Below, in pieces: positions 32,569 through 42,953 of a stretch of 64,000 nucleotides of DNA (positions within the stretch are counted from its first letter, which is position 1; the number at the start of each line of letters is the position of its first letter). Where the stretch lies: assembly GCF_963678635.1 (NCBI RefSeq), contig NC_087067.1:21078596-21142595 (forward strand), written 5' to 3'. The translations under genes were made by a program, and so were the position numbers. This stretch comes from Symsagittifera roscoffensis. Taxonomy: Eukaryota > Xenacoelomorpha > Acoela > Convolutidae. Under the pieces are notes generated by a model. It was given only the letters and a program-made list of their open reading frames with translations, did no database searches and had not been told where the DNA came from.

Positions 32569-33880
32569 TATGGCGCTCCTGGGTGTTTTTACGACATCAA
32601 GACTACGGCATCGAACCCACTTGACGCAGCTCCGGGCTACATGTCATTCTAGAGTACAGGTGGTTCGGTTCAACGGGAACGTGTCCACCTTCTGGTTGTA
32701 CCTTGACAGCTTTTTAAGAAAACTCGAGAAAATTTCCCGGTGCACTTTCCGAAACGAGGCCTGGCTAACCGAATAAGGGGGCCACTAGAGGGACAAAAAA
32801 CGAGGACATTGGCTTTGATTTCCAGATTAGGGGGATCAAACCTTTATATTAATTAAAATAGTATACTCATACTGTTTTCAAATAAGACCGATCGTCTAGA
32901 TCAAATCAGCAACGTTGAACAGGGAAGAAATTACAAGGGTGTTCTGTGTCGTCAAAGGGGTATCAGTAAAAACCCTTTTACATTATAGGAGATAAATGTA
33001 AAATTGAATAAGCGAGTACCCACTGTTTTGAGGAAACAATTTTACTTGAGCAGAGCTTGGAAACAGGTTTTACGGATTTCTCTCGAGAGGTTTAGCACCC
33101 ATTGCGCTTAGGGTAATTTTCGGCTTAAGTGGGGGGCTAGATAGGGGGAGGTTAGATGGGGGCTGGTTTACATAGAGGTTAGTGGTTGGAAATTGTAAAA
33201 AGGGGAGCTTCTTTACAGTAACTATACAATCGATTTAGTTACATTAGATTGACTAGAGTCAGGAACGATCTAGTTAAAGACTCAGAACAAGAGTTGGAAC
33301 GCGAAGGTACCCGGTAGTAAACTTGAATTAAGGTATGTAACCTGGCCGGATTGGTTCGGGTGATTAGAAATACACGGTTTTTGGAACGCAATAGGTGAAC
33401 GCCCCATAAGAACGTTAATAAAGGGTGAGAAAAAACGCGTGACTTTCAGGTAACAGACATTTTTTTCGAAAGACGGCCCTTGTCACCTTTGCATTTTGAG
33501 TACATTGATTTTTTCTGGTTTTTATTGTTTTTCTTTGCTGGCTTCTATTGTTTTTACTTTTAATTATTTTGCGCAGTATTGGTGCATCTGAAACCACAAA
33601 GAGGCCTAAAAACCAGTTGTATTTCGACTTGCATTGGGTTTAAGAAAGAAAAGGAATTTCAGGGAAAATCAATAAAATTTGGTTAACAGAATCGGATTTT
33701 GGGGGGAATTTTCAAGAGCTCTAAAGGTGGTACTGGGATAGCGGATTGATCATCCCAACACTCGAGTTATGGCTCTGGTAAATTGTTCACACGAGTTCGG
33801 GAGTTGATACTGTGATAGTGGATAAAGTGTCCAAACGCTTGCGCTACGGTAGAGGAGGAGGTTGCAAGAGTCTCTGTGGC
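32569..33880. repeat. H segment, copy H5
   Basis: Offset duplicate of H4 up to about 33,500, then matching the H1-type 3' end (GAGTTATGGCTCTGG) into the longest array. This copy looks recombinant between two H subtypes. Confidence 0.85.
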
Positions 33881-36768
33881 AGTCCTGGGATAATGATCTA
33901 AGCGTCCCAACACTTGGGTCTGGGATGGCATTTTAAGGGAACCAACACTTGATTCCTGGGATAGCATTTTAAGGGTCCCAACACTTGAGTCCTGGGATAG
34001 TATTTTAAGGGTCACAACACTTGAGTGCTGGGATAGCATTTTAAGGGTCCCAACACTTTAGCGAAGGGTCCCAACATTTTGGTGAAGGGCCGCAACACTT
34101 TGCCGAAGTGTCCCAACACTTTAGCGAAGGGTCCCAACACTTTATCGAAGGGTCACAACACTTTAGCGAAGGGTTCCAACACTTTATCGAAGGGTCCCAA
34201 CACTTTGTCGAAGGGTCAAAGGGTCCTAACACTTTGTCGAAGGGACTCAACACTTTGGCGAAGGGTCCCAACACTTTAGCGAAGGGTTCCAACACTTTTT
34301 CGAAGGGTCCCAAAAGTTTGGCGAAGGGTCCCAACGCTTTAGCGAAGGGTCCAACACTTTGTCGAATGGTCCCAACACTTTGGCGAAGGGTCCCAACACT
34401 TTAACGAATGGTCCCAACACTTTATCGAAGGGACCTAACTTTTTGTCGAAGGGACTCAACACATTGGCGAAGGGTCCCAACACTTTCGCGAAGGGTCCCA
34501 ACCTTTCAGCGAAGCGTCCCAACACTTTGGACAAGGGTTCCAACACTTCGGCGAAGGGTCCCAACACTTGAGCTAAGGTTCCCAACACTTAAGCTAAGGG
34601 TCCCAACACTTTGTCGAAGGGTCCTAACACTTTGTCGAAGGGTCTCAACACTTTGGCGAAGGGTCCCAACACTTTAGCGAAGGGTCCCAACACTTCAGAG
34701 AAAGGTCCCAACTCTTTGGCGAAGGGTCCCAACACTTTAGCGAAGGGTCCCAATACTTTAGCGAAGAGTCCCAACACTTTATCGAAGGGTTCCAACTCTT
34801 TGGCGAAGGGTCCCAATACTTTAGCGAAGAGGGATCCCAACACTTTGTCGAAGGGTCCCAACACTTTAGCGAAGGGTCCCAACACTTTGGCGAAGGGTCC
34901 CAACACTTAAGCGTTGGGTCCCACCAACATTTTGTCGATGGATCCTAATACTTTGTCGAAGGGTCCCAACACTTTGGCGAAGGGTCCCAACACTTTAACG
35001 AAGGGTCCCAACACTTTGTCGAAGGGTCCTAACACTTTGTCGAAGGGTCTCAACACTTTGGCGAAGGGTCCCAACTTTTTAGCGAAGGGTCCCAACACTT
35101 CAGCGAAGCGTCCCAACACTTTCGCGAAGGGCCCAACACTTTGTCGAAGGGTCCTAACATTTTGTCGAAGGGTCTCAACACTTTGGCGAAGGGTGCCAAC
35201 ATTTTGGCGAAGGGTCGCAATACTTCAGAGAAGGGTCCCAACTCTTTGGCGAAGGGTCCCAACACTTTAGCGAAGGGTCCCAATACTTTAGCGAAGCGAC
35301 CCAACACTTTCGCGAGGGGTCCCAACACTTTGTCGAAGGGTCCTAACACTTTGTCGAAGGGTCTCAACACTTTGGCGAAGGGTCCTAACACTTTAGCGAA
35401 GAGTCCCAACTCTTTGGCGAAGGGTCCCAACACTTTAGCGAAGGGTCCCAATACTTTAGCGAAGAGTCCCAACACTTTATCGAAGGGTCCCAACTCTTTG
35501 GCGAAGGGTCCCAATACTTTAGCGAAGAGTCCCAACACTTTATCTAGGGGTCCCAACTCTTTGTCGAAGGGTCCCAACACTTTGGCGAAGGGACCCAACA
35601 CTTTAACGAAGGGTCCCAACACTTTGTCGAAGGGTCCTAACACTTTGTCGAAGGGTCTCAACACTTTGGCGAAGGGTCCCAATTTTTTAGCGAAGGGTCC
35701 CAACACTTCAGCGAAGCGTCCCAACACTTTCGCGAAGGGTCCCAACACTTTGTCAAAGGGTCCTAACACTTTGTCGAAGGGTCTCAACACTTTGGCGAAG
35801 GGTCCCAACACTTCAGAGAAGGGTCCCAACTCTTTGGCGAAGGGTCCCAACACTTTAGCGAAGGGTCCCAATAGTTTAGCGAAGATTCCAACACTTTGTC
35901 GAAGGGTCTTAACACTTTTTCGAAGGGTCTCAACACTTTGGCGAAGGGTCCCAACTTTTTAGCGAAGGGTCCCAACACTTTCACGAAGGGTCCCAACACT
36001 TTGTCGAAGGGTCCTAACACTTTGTCGAAGGGTCTCAACACTTTGGCGAAGGGTCTCAACACTTTAGCGAAGGGTCCCAACTTTTCAGAGAAAGGTCCCA
36101 ACTCTTTGGCGAAGGGTCCCAACAATTTAGCGAAGGGTCCCAATACTTTAGCGAAAAATCCCAACACTTTATCGAAGGGTCCCAACTCTTTGGCGAAGGG
36201 TCCCAATACTTTAGCGAAGAGTCCCAAGACTTTATCGAAGGGTCCCAACTCTTTGTCGAAGGGTCCCAACACTTTAACGAAGGGTCCCAACAGTTTAACG
36301 AAGGGTCCCAACACTTTGACGAAGGGTCCTAACACTTTGTCGAAGGGTCTCAACACTTTGGCGAAGGAACCCAACTTTTTAGCGAAGGGTCCCAACACTT
36401 CAGCGAAGCGTCCCAACACTTTCGCGAAGGCTCCCAACACTTTGTCGAAGGGTCCCAACACTTTAACGAAGGGTCCCAACAGTTTAACGAAGGGTCCCAA
36501 CACTTTGACGAAGGGTCCTAACACTTTGTCGAAGGGTCTCAACACTTTGGCGAAGGGTCCCAACACTTTACCGAAGGGTCCCAACACTTCAGAGAAGGGT
36601 CTCAACTCTTTGGCGAAGGGTCCCAACACTTTAGCGAAGGGTCCCAATACTTTAGCGAAGGGTCTCAATACTTTAGCGAAGAGTCCCAACGCTTTATCGA
36701 AGGGTCCCATCACTTTAGCAAAGGGTCCCAGCTTTTTTTCGAAGGTTCTAACACTTTTCCCTAACACC
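33881..36768. repeat. Longest 21-bp minisatellite array (A8, ~2.9 kb)
   Basis: More than 120 consecutive units of GGGTCCCAACACTTT followed by RKCGAA, with higher-order grouping: the sub-order TTGTCGAA, TTGTCGAA, TTGGCGAA recurs many times. Long open frames run on both strands (plus 35,141-35,962 and 35,896-36,855; minus 35,784-36,872). They encode heptapeptide repeats only because the unit length is seven codons and the unit lacks stops. Right edge: ACACTTTTCCCTAACACCCG. Confidence 0.95.
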
Positions 36769-36835
36769 CGGGTCGACAACAGCACAGGGTCAGGGATGAC
36801 CAAACCAGTTACGACGAGGGTACCAAGGGATACAA

Positions 36836-37186
36836 GTGCACGAGTTAACACCTGATACCATGACATGTGCAAGTACTTGGAAAATGATTAACAGAGCACT
36901 TCAAGCGTTCGCCACAAGAAATAAAGACTCAAGTGATAGAGGTGAAGGTAAATCCAGAAAGACATTTAAGAAACCGAAAGAATTAAAAGACGATTCAAAT
37001 AGTTGCATAGACACCTGGGTTGAGGTAATGAGGCTGCATCTTGAGCCAGACAACCCGAATGATGAAAGACAGGCTTGCACGACAAAATTAAGCAATCTGA
37101 AGGGCTCGACACTAAAGTGTGTGGTAGCCAAGAAGGAATCTGAACGTGATACACAAATTGATCCTACCTCAGCGAAGAGTGTCTGA
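36836..37186 (+). pseudogene. Diverged gypsy gag fragment
   Basis: A 116-codon stretch. Residues about 40-105 align with the gag ORF at 6940-6206: FKKP, then CI-TW-VM-LH, ER-Q-C, SNL-G-L-CV-AK, RDT. Identity is roughly 40% by eye. It is therefore a related but distinct lineage and not a copy of the local element. The frame closes before the capsid C-terminal half, and no knuckle follows. It lies immediately right of the longest minisatellite array. Confidence 0.65.
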
Positions 37187-37260
37187 AGAAGTCACAAGTA
37201 AGCCGAACGAAACGCCTAAGAAGCTGGAGCCAGGCAGTTGTCTTGATCTAGCGAGAACAT

Positions 37261-37873
37261 TCTTGTGATGGATGGTCTTGTTTCAGGACACATTCTTTTC
37301 AAAGCAAAGATCTGGTCACTTGGTTTGGTGACATCACCGAGAAAGAGAAGAGTGAGATGCAAATAGTGACTGAGTGTTACGCGAGCACCACAGTGAATCT
37401 AGCGACGGTGTTAAGATTGTTCTCGAGGATGTGTAGTCTAGAGTCACTGGAGATGCGAGCATCATCTGGTGACGACGTTAAGCACGGAGTCTTGGCCTGG
37501 AGTGTTGCAGATGGTCCAAAAGCATATCAGGGGCTAGATAATCGGTCTTGAGGCAGAGATGAGGTTTCCCGTGAGCGGGGCCTACAGTCTACCAATGAAT
37601 GCGAAGTCTCTGGTGGGATCAGTCATGGCGAACTTGTGCGGAAATCAATATCCGTTACATATAGCGATGGTGGAAGCATCTAGTCAGAGGTTGCTGATCG
37701 ATAAGGCTTTCTCGGTGCCCAAGTGCGTGCGCTTGGCGCGGATGTCACATCATTCACATCGGTTGTTACAGAAAATGCTGGGTGCGGTGCCTGGGGATCG
37801 AATGGAGGACTTGAGTGAGATATGGGGGGATGTACTCTTGAGTTTGGAAAAAGAGAACACTAGTGGTTTCTAG
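37261..37873 (+). pseudogene. Unrecognised coding-like segment
   Basis: Two adjacent open stretches lie in GC-richer DNA. One (to 37,551) reads SKDLVTWFGDITEKEKSEMQ onward. The next (37,559-37,873) includes GAYSLPMNAKSLVGSVMANL and ends EKENTSGF. Composition and length suggest true former coding sequence, but I recognise no family. Its position between a gag fragment and an inverted coding duplication suggests transposon or captured-gene remnants (inference). Confidence 0.35.
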
Positions 37874-38267
37874 AGGCAAAACACGATCGGAAAGATAACG
37901 AAGAGCCAATCTCGGCCAGGAACTGACGATATTCTTTCTGATGCTTCTTCATGTGACTCTTCATCAATGTGTACAGCCAAGACGTAAGTGTCGCCCGAAA
38001 CCATGAGGAGAAATGCATGCGACTCCACACGTGCCTCACCTCCATGGGTACAGCGAATACATTGCACGCAGTCTCGAATAACTCAAGTCTCCGGATAGAG
38101 TCAATGGCTTGGATCGACTCCACTGTTGGTGCCCTCGACTCCCGATATTTCGTCACGTTCTCCTCAATCCATTGCAGCGCCAGCATTGAGCTCGCCACGA
38201 AGAGGGTAACTTTTTGTTGATGGTCGGGTAGCCCTATTGACCAAATTTCTTCAACATCCCATATCAA
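37860..38267 (-). pseudogene. Unrecognised ORF in left arm of FB3
   Basis: 135 codons including DVEEIWSIGLPDHQQKVTLF, SIRRLELFETACNVFAV and WFRATLTSWLYTLMKSHMKK. The partner in the right arm differs at about ten positions in ~120 residues, and most differences change the amino acid, so the two copies are not evolving under protein constraint. No domain is recognised. Confidence 0.35.
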
Positions 38268-38860
38268 GTAGAGGTTTGACTGCTCCGGTTACCACACTGT
38301 CTGTGCCAGACAATGACATGGACATTCTCCGTGCGTCAGATTGATGCTTCGGAGGTTGCATCAAGCCGTGGACGAGAATGACAAGACGCATGCGAACATG
38401 ATGGAGTTTGAGCCTTTGCTTGACGCACGGAGAATGTCCATGTCATTGTCTGGCACAGACAGTGTGGTACCCGGAGCAGTCAAACCTCTGCTTTATATGG
38501 GATGTTGAAGAAATTTGGTCAATAGGGCTACCCGACCATCAACAAAAAGTTACCTTCTTCGTGGTGAGCTCGATGCTGGCGCTGCGATGGATTGAGGAAC
38601 GTGACGAAATATCGGGAGTCGAGGGCACAAACAGTGGAGTCGATACAAGCCATTGACTCTATCCGGAGGCTTGAGTTATTCGAGAATGCGTGCAATGTAT
38701 TCGCTGTAACCATGGAGGTGAGGCACGTGTGGAGTCGCATACAATTCTCCTCATGGTTTCGGGCAACACTGACGTCTTGGCTGTACACGTTGTTGAAGAG
38801 TCACATGAAGAAGCATCAGAAAAAAAATCGTCAGTTCCTGGCCGAGATCGGGCCGGAGGC
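37905..38860. repeat. Inverted duplication 'FB3' of a coding-like segment
   Basis: The left arm (about 37,905-38,340) and right arm (about 38,411-38,860) are inverted copies around a ~70-bp spacer. Landmarks are CATGGACATTCTCCGTGCGT (left) and its complement near 38,425, and GGTAACTTTTTGTTGATGGT with its complement near 38,540. The protein-like reading is open in both arms, on the minus strand at left (38267-37860) and the plus strand at right with one frameshift near 38,600. Confidence 0.9.
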
Positions 38861-39219
38861 CTCCAGGAGACCTATGCTCAGCCATCGCAACGGGATAACC
38901 ACAGGTTGGAAAAGGGTTTGGCAAGGTGTTTAGAGATAATACCAAAGCAAGTGAGTCGATATTGGAGGAGGACCTGGCGAAGAATGTGAGCTTAAGCTTG
39001 CACAACTCTTTCTGCTTGAACAGGGAACCTAAGATGAAGGGTCTACCGAACCAAACGAGAAGATTGAAAGAGCAAAGTGAATGGATGCAGGCCTACGAAC
39101 AGCTGAAGGCATGGGAAGAAATCGTAATCAGTTCCGACGATGAGGAGGAATTATCGAGGCAAATCACTGTGTCGACTGCATCCGGACCCAGTACCTCAAA
39201 GACGGGGGGCGTGAGCTGA
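38496..39219 (+). pseudogene. Unrecognised coding-like sequence, right arm of FB3 and beyond
   Basis: Right-arm partner of the inverted segment, broken by a frameshift near 38,600. It is followed by another frame (38,926-39,219) reading KASESILEEDLAKNVSLSLH and ending with an acidic SSDDEEELS stretch and a Thr/Ser tail. It resembles the end of a regulatory or structural protein only in composition. No family is assigned. Confidence 0.3.
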
Positions 39220-39659
39220 GCAGGGTGCTCAGGGGCTGGTTCTTGAGTCTTGGGTGTGGATGGCAAAAAGAGCTTGAGTGCAAACTCAGATATAATCTGT
39301 GGGCATGGAAAAAAAATTTTAACGTACAAAATATTGTTATTATTATAGTATATTTATCAGATAAATCAAAATGCTGCATGACAACTTTTTCTGATTTGAT
39401 GGAACAAAAGAACTATTAATGAACAGCTTTTAAAGCTGGATTTCTGGGTGCAGGTGGATGCAGATTTTGGTTGCTGTTTAGCTTTAATGTGACAATTTTG
39501 CATGGCTGTGAATTTTGGGGATGTAGATTAAGTTAAACCTGCTGCAAACTTCTGTAATTGATCACTGGCACTGTATCTTGAGATGCACTCAACATTCTGG
39601 GGGCTCAATGACTGAAGACGACACACAATGAGGACATCGATGTTGAGTCCGGAGAGTAT

Positions 39660-40560
39660 GTGCCAGTCGGTCATATTTGGAAGTTTGACCTTGAGTTGAA
39701 CAACTAACTTTAATTTTTGGGGACAAAAGTAATTTTTAAAAACTTCGAATGGAGCTTATCATGCTCAAAATTCTCGCGACAACTGAAAATACGAGGAAAA
39801 CCAGACAGAAGATTCGATTTATAATCGCGGGAAATTTGCTAAAAAACACGAGAGTGAAACTACTATTCGCAATTTTACCAGAATTATACGACACGAGTAG
39901 AGCTTTCTTGTTCCCGATAGGACATGAAGAGTTAAAGAAGAGCGATAAAGAAGAACCATCAATTGAAACAGAGTGATACTTGAGTGGAAAGGGGGAGAGC
40001 GGAAGCTGGCAATGGTCCGGAGAGAAAAACTTCTTGATTTAAAACCTAATTTTTCAAAACTTCTCGAGTTAAACTTAATTACCTTAAATCAGTTCTAGAG
40101 TTGCCTTACCATCAGTAATTATTTAATTCTAGAGGCTGTGTTGGTATGTGAGTACCTAATTCAATTTTCTTGAGTGTGTTTTATGCGATTATGTTGAGTT
40201 AAGTCGAGTTTGTAGGTTGATTCATCTCAAATGGATCAAAAGTCCACTGTCCAATAAAAACTAACGGTATACTTAAGTTCCGACCCTGTTGTTAGTGGCG
40301 TTTGCGTGTTTTAGGTATTTCGAGACCTGACCATGGGGGCGTTCTTATTTTTAGAGTGGAGGGGGGTATTTTGGTAGTAGCCTTTAAGCTGTAACACGGT
40401 TTGTAGTCTCATGTCGCAAGGAATCCGAATTAGCTCCGACCGCATGTGGTAGAAAAACCTCAAAAGATAGTGTCCCTGACTCTTGAGCCAATAGTTATAG
40501 GGCCTATTTATCTTAGCCTCATATGTGACCTAAGTTGGCGACTGTTACAGAGGTCGAGAT
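39660..40560. repeat. FB2-end / T / FB1 right-arm fragments
   Basis: 39,660-39,880 matches the outer FB2 arm (GTCATATTTGGAAGTTTGAC; TCTCGCGACA-CTGAAAATACGA). 39,880-40,110 is a diverged T end and tail, including the inverted terminus near ATACGACACGAGTAGAGC. 40,115-40,560 is an FB1 right arm ending GACTGTTACAGAGGTCGAG. Here the FB2 arm runs uninterrupted into the T terminus, so this locus shows the native right end that is truncated at 21,300. Confidence 0.8.
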
Positions 40561-40800
40561 TTCCGTTTTTCGTATTATATTCAATAATTGACTGGTTCTT
40601 TTCCAAAAATTTTCATCAACCTTTCTTGTAGCTGCCTTTCAACATTGATGCAAGCATTAACAGAGCATTTAGTTCAAAGTAATACGATAATAGAAGAAGT
40701 CTCAGTTCAGTTAGTCTTTGTTTGTAGCTCTTATCCCAATTGCCCATTATTCAGATATTTGCTTTCCTTTGAACACGTTTAATTTCTTTACTTTCAGTTT
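40561..40800. repeat. Inverted T-tail fragment
   Basis: Reverse complement of about 25,085-25,310 (TCAATAATTGACTGGTTCTT; GAAGTCTCAGTTCAGTTAGT). With the preceding FB1 arm it mirrors the T tail-FB1 left-arm junction seen at 25.3 and 29.0 kb. Confidence 0.8.
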
Positions 40801-40859
40801 TGTTCCCGAACCAAGCTAGTGATGCATTATTTTTTACAGGTATTATATATCCTACAGGT

Positions 40860-41354
40860 TTTTCAAGTTTGAACGTAGAGAAGTAACAGGACAGCCGCTT
40901 CTCACGTGGTTGTCACCAGTTAAGCCTGCGTCTCTTCGGAGATTTGTTAGAAGCAAATCTGACCCATTTGTGATTCCAGTGACGATTGAACAAGTTATAA
41001 GTCCAATTTTGGCGAGAGTCGAATGATACGATGGTCGCCTAGACACGGTTTCAACAACATCGCTGGCGCCTGGCGTGCATCAGGAGTCACCACAGGAAAT
41101 GACACCGCAAGAAGAACAAATTGGTGAGGATAATTGCACAAAGACCAAGATCTTGAAAATCAAGGTATGCGTATGACGCAAGAGCTTTGTATGGACTCGG
41201 CGCCAGAACATGATGATGACGTGGGACAGCGAGCAGATAGTGTGACAACTGAGTAAGCCGACCACGCTCGAGCTGAGGTTGAAGAATGTACAGCCGTTCC
41301 TCGAAGAAGTCAGCGTCCCAGGAATGCTCCTGAAAGACGAATTACAAACTGCTG
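40860..41354 (+). pseudogene. Possible LTR-retrotransposon pol C-terminal tail
   Basis: The end of the reading frame gives AVPRRSQRPRNAPERRITNC then a stop at about 41,352. Basic RRSQR-RNAPER tails are a pattern I associate with gypsy-type polyprotein ends. An acidic stretch with stops precedes it. The evidence is compositional and short, so the call is tentative. Confidence 0.3.
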
Positions 41355-41512
41355 AGTGCTATAATTTTAAGTGCGGGTGAAAGTTGTATTAGTGCAATAT
41401 TCAATGATGTATTTCAGATATACTTGAATAAAGCTTATTACACGAAGCTGTCTTTGCAACACGTATGCATTGAGTTTAGTAATTTTAGCAGCAAGAGACG
41501 ATGTTTTTTTTT

Positions 41513-42700
41513 CAGGAAGTAGAATGCTTTCCAAGCTTTATTACACCTATTACCGACATTTGGTTTCCACGATAGTTTGCTGGCCATGAAAAATTTAAGC
41601 CTTTTTGTTCGGTTGCTTCAGAAAGTTGTTTTCAATTCAACGTGAAGTCATGCTTTCCGCCTTCTTTCTGTTTTATTGGTAAGATATATCCTTTGCACTC
41701 GCTTAATTTCAATTTTTTAGCATTGCATCAATCTTCCGATTTCAAAAGATTTTTCTGTATTTTTGGCACTGAAGTTACAAGCTCGAAATCATCCGCATAA
41801 CCGAAAGCTTCATATTCTGTCACATCCTTTGGTAGGTCGTTCACATATATTAAGAAAAGTAGCGGGCCGAGTAAGGAACTTTGAGGTACACCACTGTTGA
41901 CATGCATTGTTTCAGAAATGCAGTCATTTACTTTAACATACTGTCGGCTGTCAGACAAGTAACTGGCAACTATTTTAAGAAAACTATCTGAAATATCTAA
42001 TTTTTCCACTTTCCAATTTCTAAGAGCAGTAGGTCGAGTGGAACACTATCAAAAGCTCTTTTGAAGTCAAGGTATAACACTAAACTATTTTTTTCTTTTT
42101 CTTCGCATTCCTTGTATAGAAGGTCTAAAAACAAAAGCAATTGAGTAACAACTGACCGATGTCTTCTAAATCAGTTTTGCGATTGGTCTAGTTGCTTTTT
42201 TACAATGTGATACAATTCATCAACAATAAGTTTTTCTAGGTTTTTTGATATGCTCCAGGGATCGGTACTGTTCAATCATTGCTCTGCTCTTGTCCTTTAA
42301 TTTTTGTGTTAATTCACCTATCTTCCATTATGATGGAAAAAAATCTTTCTAGTGCAGTTTTCAAAGTTAGGAATAATGACTTGAACAAAGATGGTAGATT
42401 TTTAAGCACTGTGTTTCCTACCCGGTTTGGGCCACAAGCCTTATTAGTTTGTACCTTTGTTATATTCATTTCACTGATCTGGATTTTATTGAATATTTGT
42501 CTCTCGTAACAAGTTTTCGTTAATTAATTACTTTTAAGACTTACAGTGGAAAAAGATCACTGAAAAGCTTACATTTTTGCTCATCCTCATTTGTTTTCTG
42601 ATTTTGGTTAAACGTGGTCACGGCGCACCTGTTGCTTTTGTGCATCGATTTGAGATACTTTTGACGATTAGATGTGATCAAATGTTTTGAATTGTGGAAG
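41513..42700 (-). pseudogene. LINE reverse transcriptase relic, copy 1
   Basis: On the minus strand, 42009-41728 reads GVPQSSLLGPLLFLIYVNDL (RT motif with Pro-Gln-Ser/Gly) and GYADDFELV (catalytic Y-A-D-D). Upstream sequence up to about 42,700 is collinear with copy 2 and still shows RT-like fragments in several frames. Only the central and 3' part is present; the endonuclease is missing. Frameshifts and stops are frequent. Confidence 0.8.
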
Positions 42701-42950
42701 CAAATCTACGGAATCTGCAACGGACAGATACAGATTCCATGGTTTTTGATTTAGACCAGAGTTTTTCTCTGATATTTATTTGCTCTCTGGTTTTTAATAG
42801 CTTAGTTTTAACCAATAAAACTTAAAATTAAAATAAAATTTTTTGGGAATATATTTGTTCAATTTTCTGAAAAATTTCCTGATGAAATTCTATAAAGGGT
42901 AAATCTATAACGGGTAAATTCTATAAAGGGTAAGTTCTTTAAGGGTTTTT
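42664..42950. repeat. Dispersed repeat with TTTACCCTTTATAGAA-type tail
   Basis: The plus strand carries GGAAGCAAATCTACGG, CCATGGTTTTTGATTTAGAC and GCTCTCTGGTTTTTAATAGC, then a short array of TATAAAGGGTAAAT. The same block, except the array, is at 56,411-56,635. The array abuts LINE copy 2, consistent with a microsatellite-like 3' end of a retroposed element (inference). Confidence 0.75.
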
Positions 42951-42953
42951 TTT

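Noticed and set aside
17361-36768. CRISPR-like regular repeats
   Set aside because: The 21-bp units are directly adjacent with no unique spacers, and the genome is plainly eukaryotic.
29650-36872. Long ORFs on both strands (up to 362 codons) as genes
   Set aside because: They are generated by a stop-free 21-bp unit and exist on both strands at once; no start signals, splice sites or non-repetitive body.
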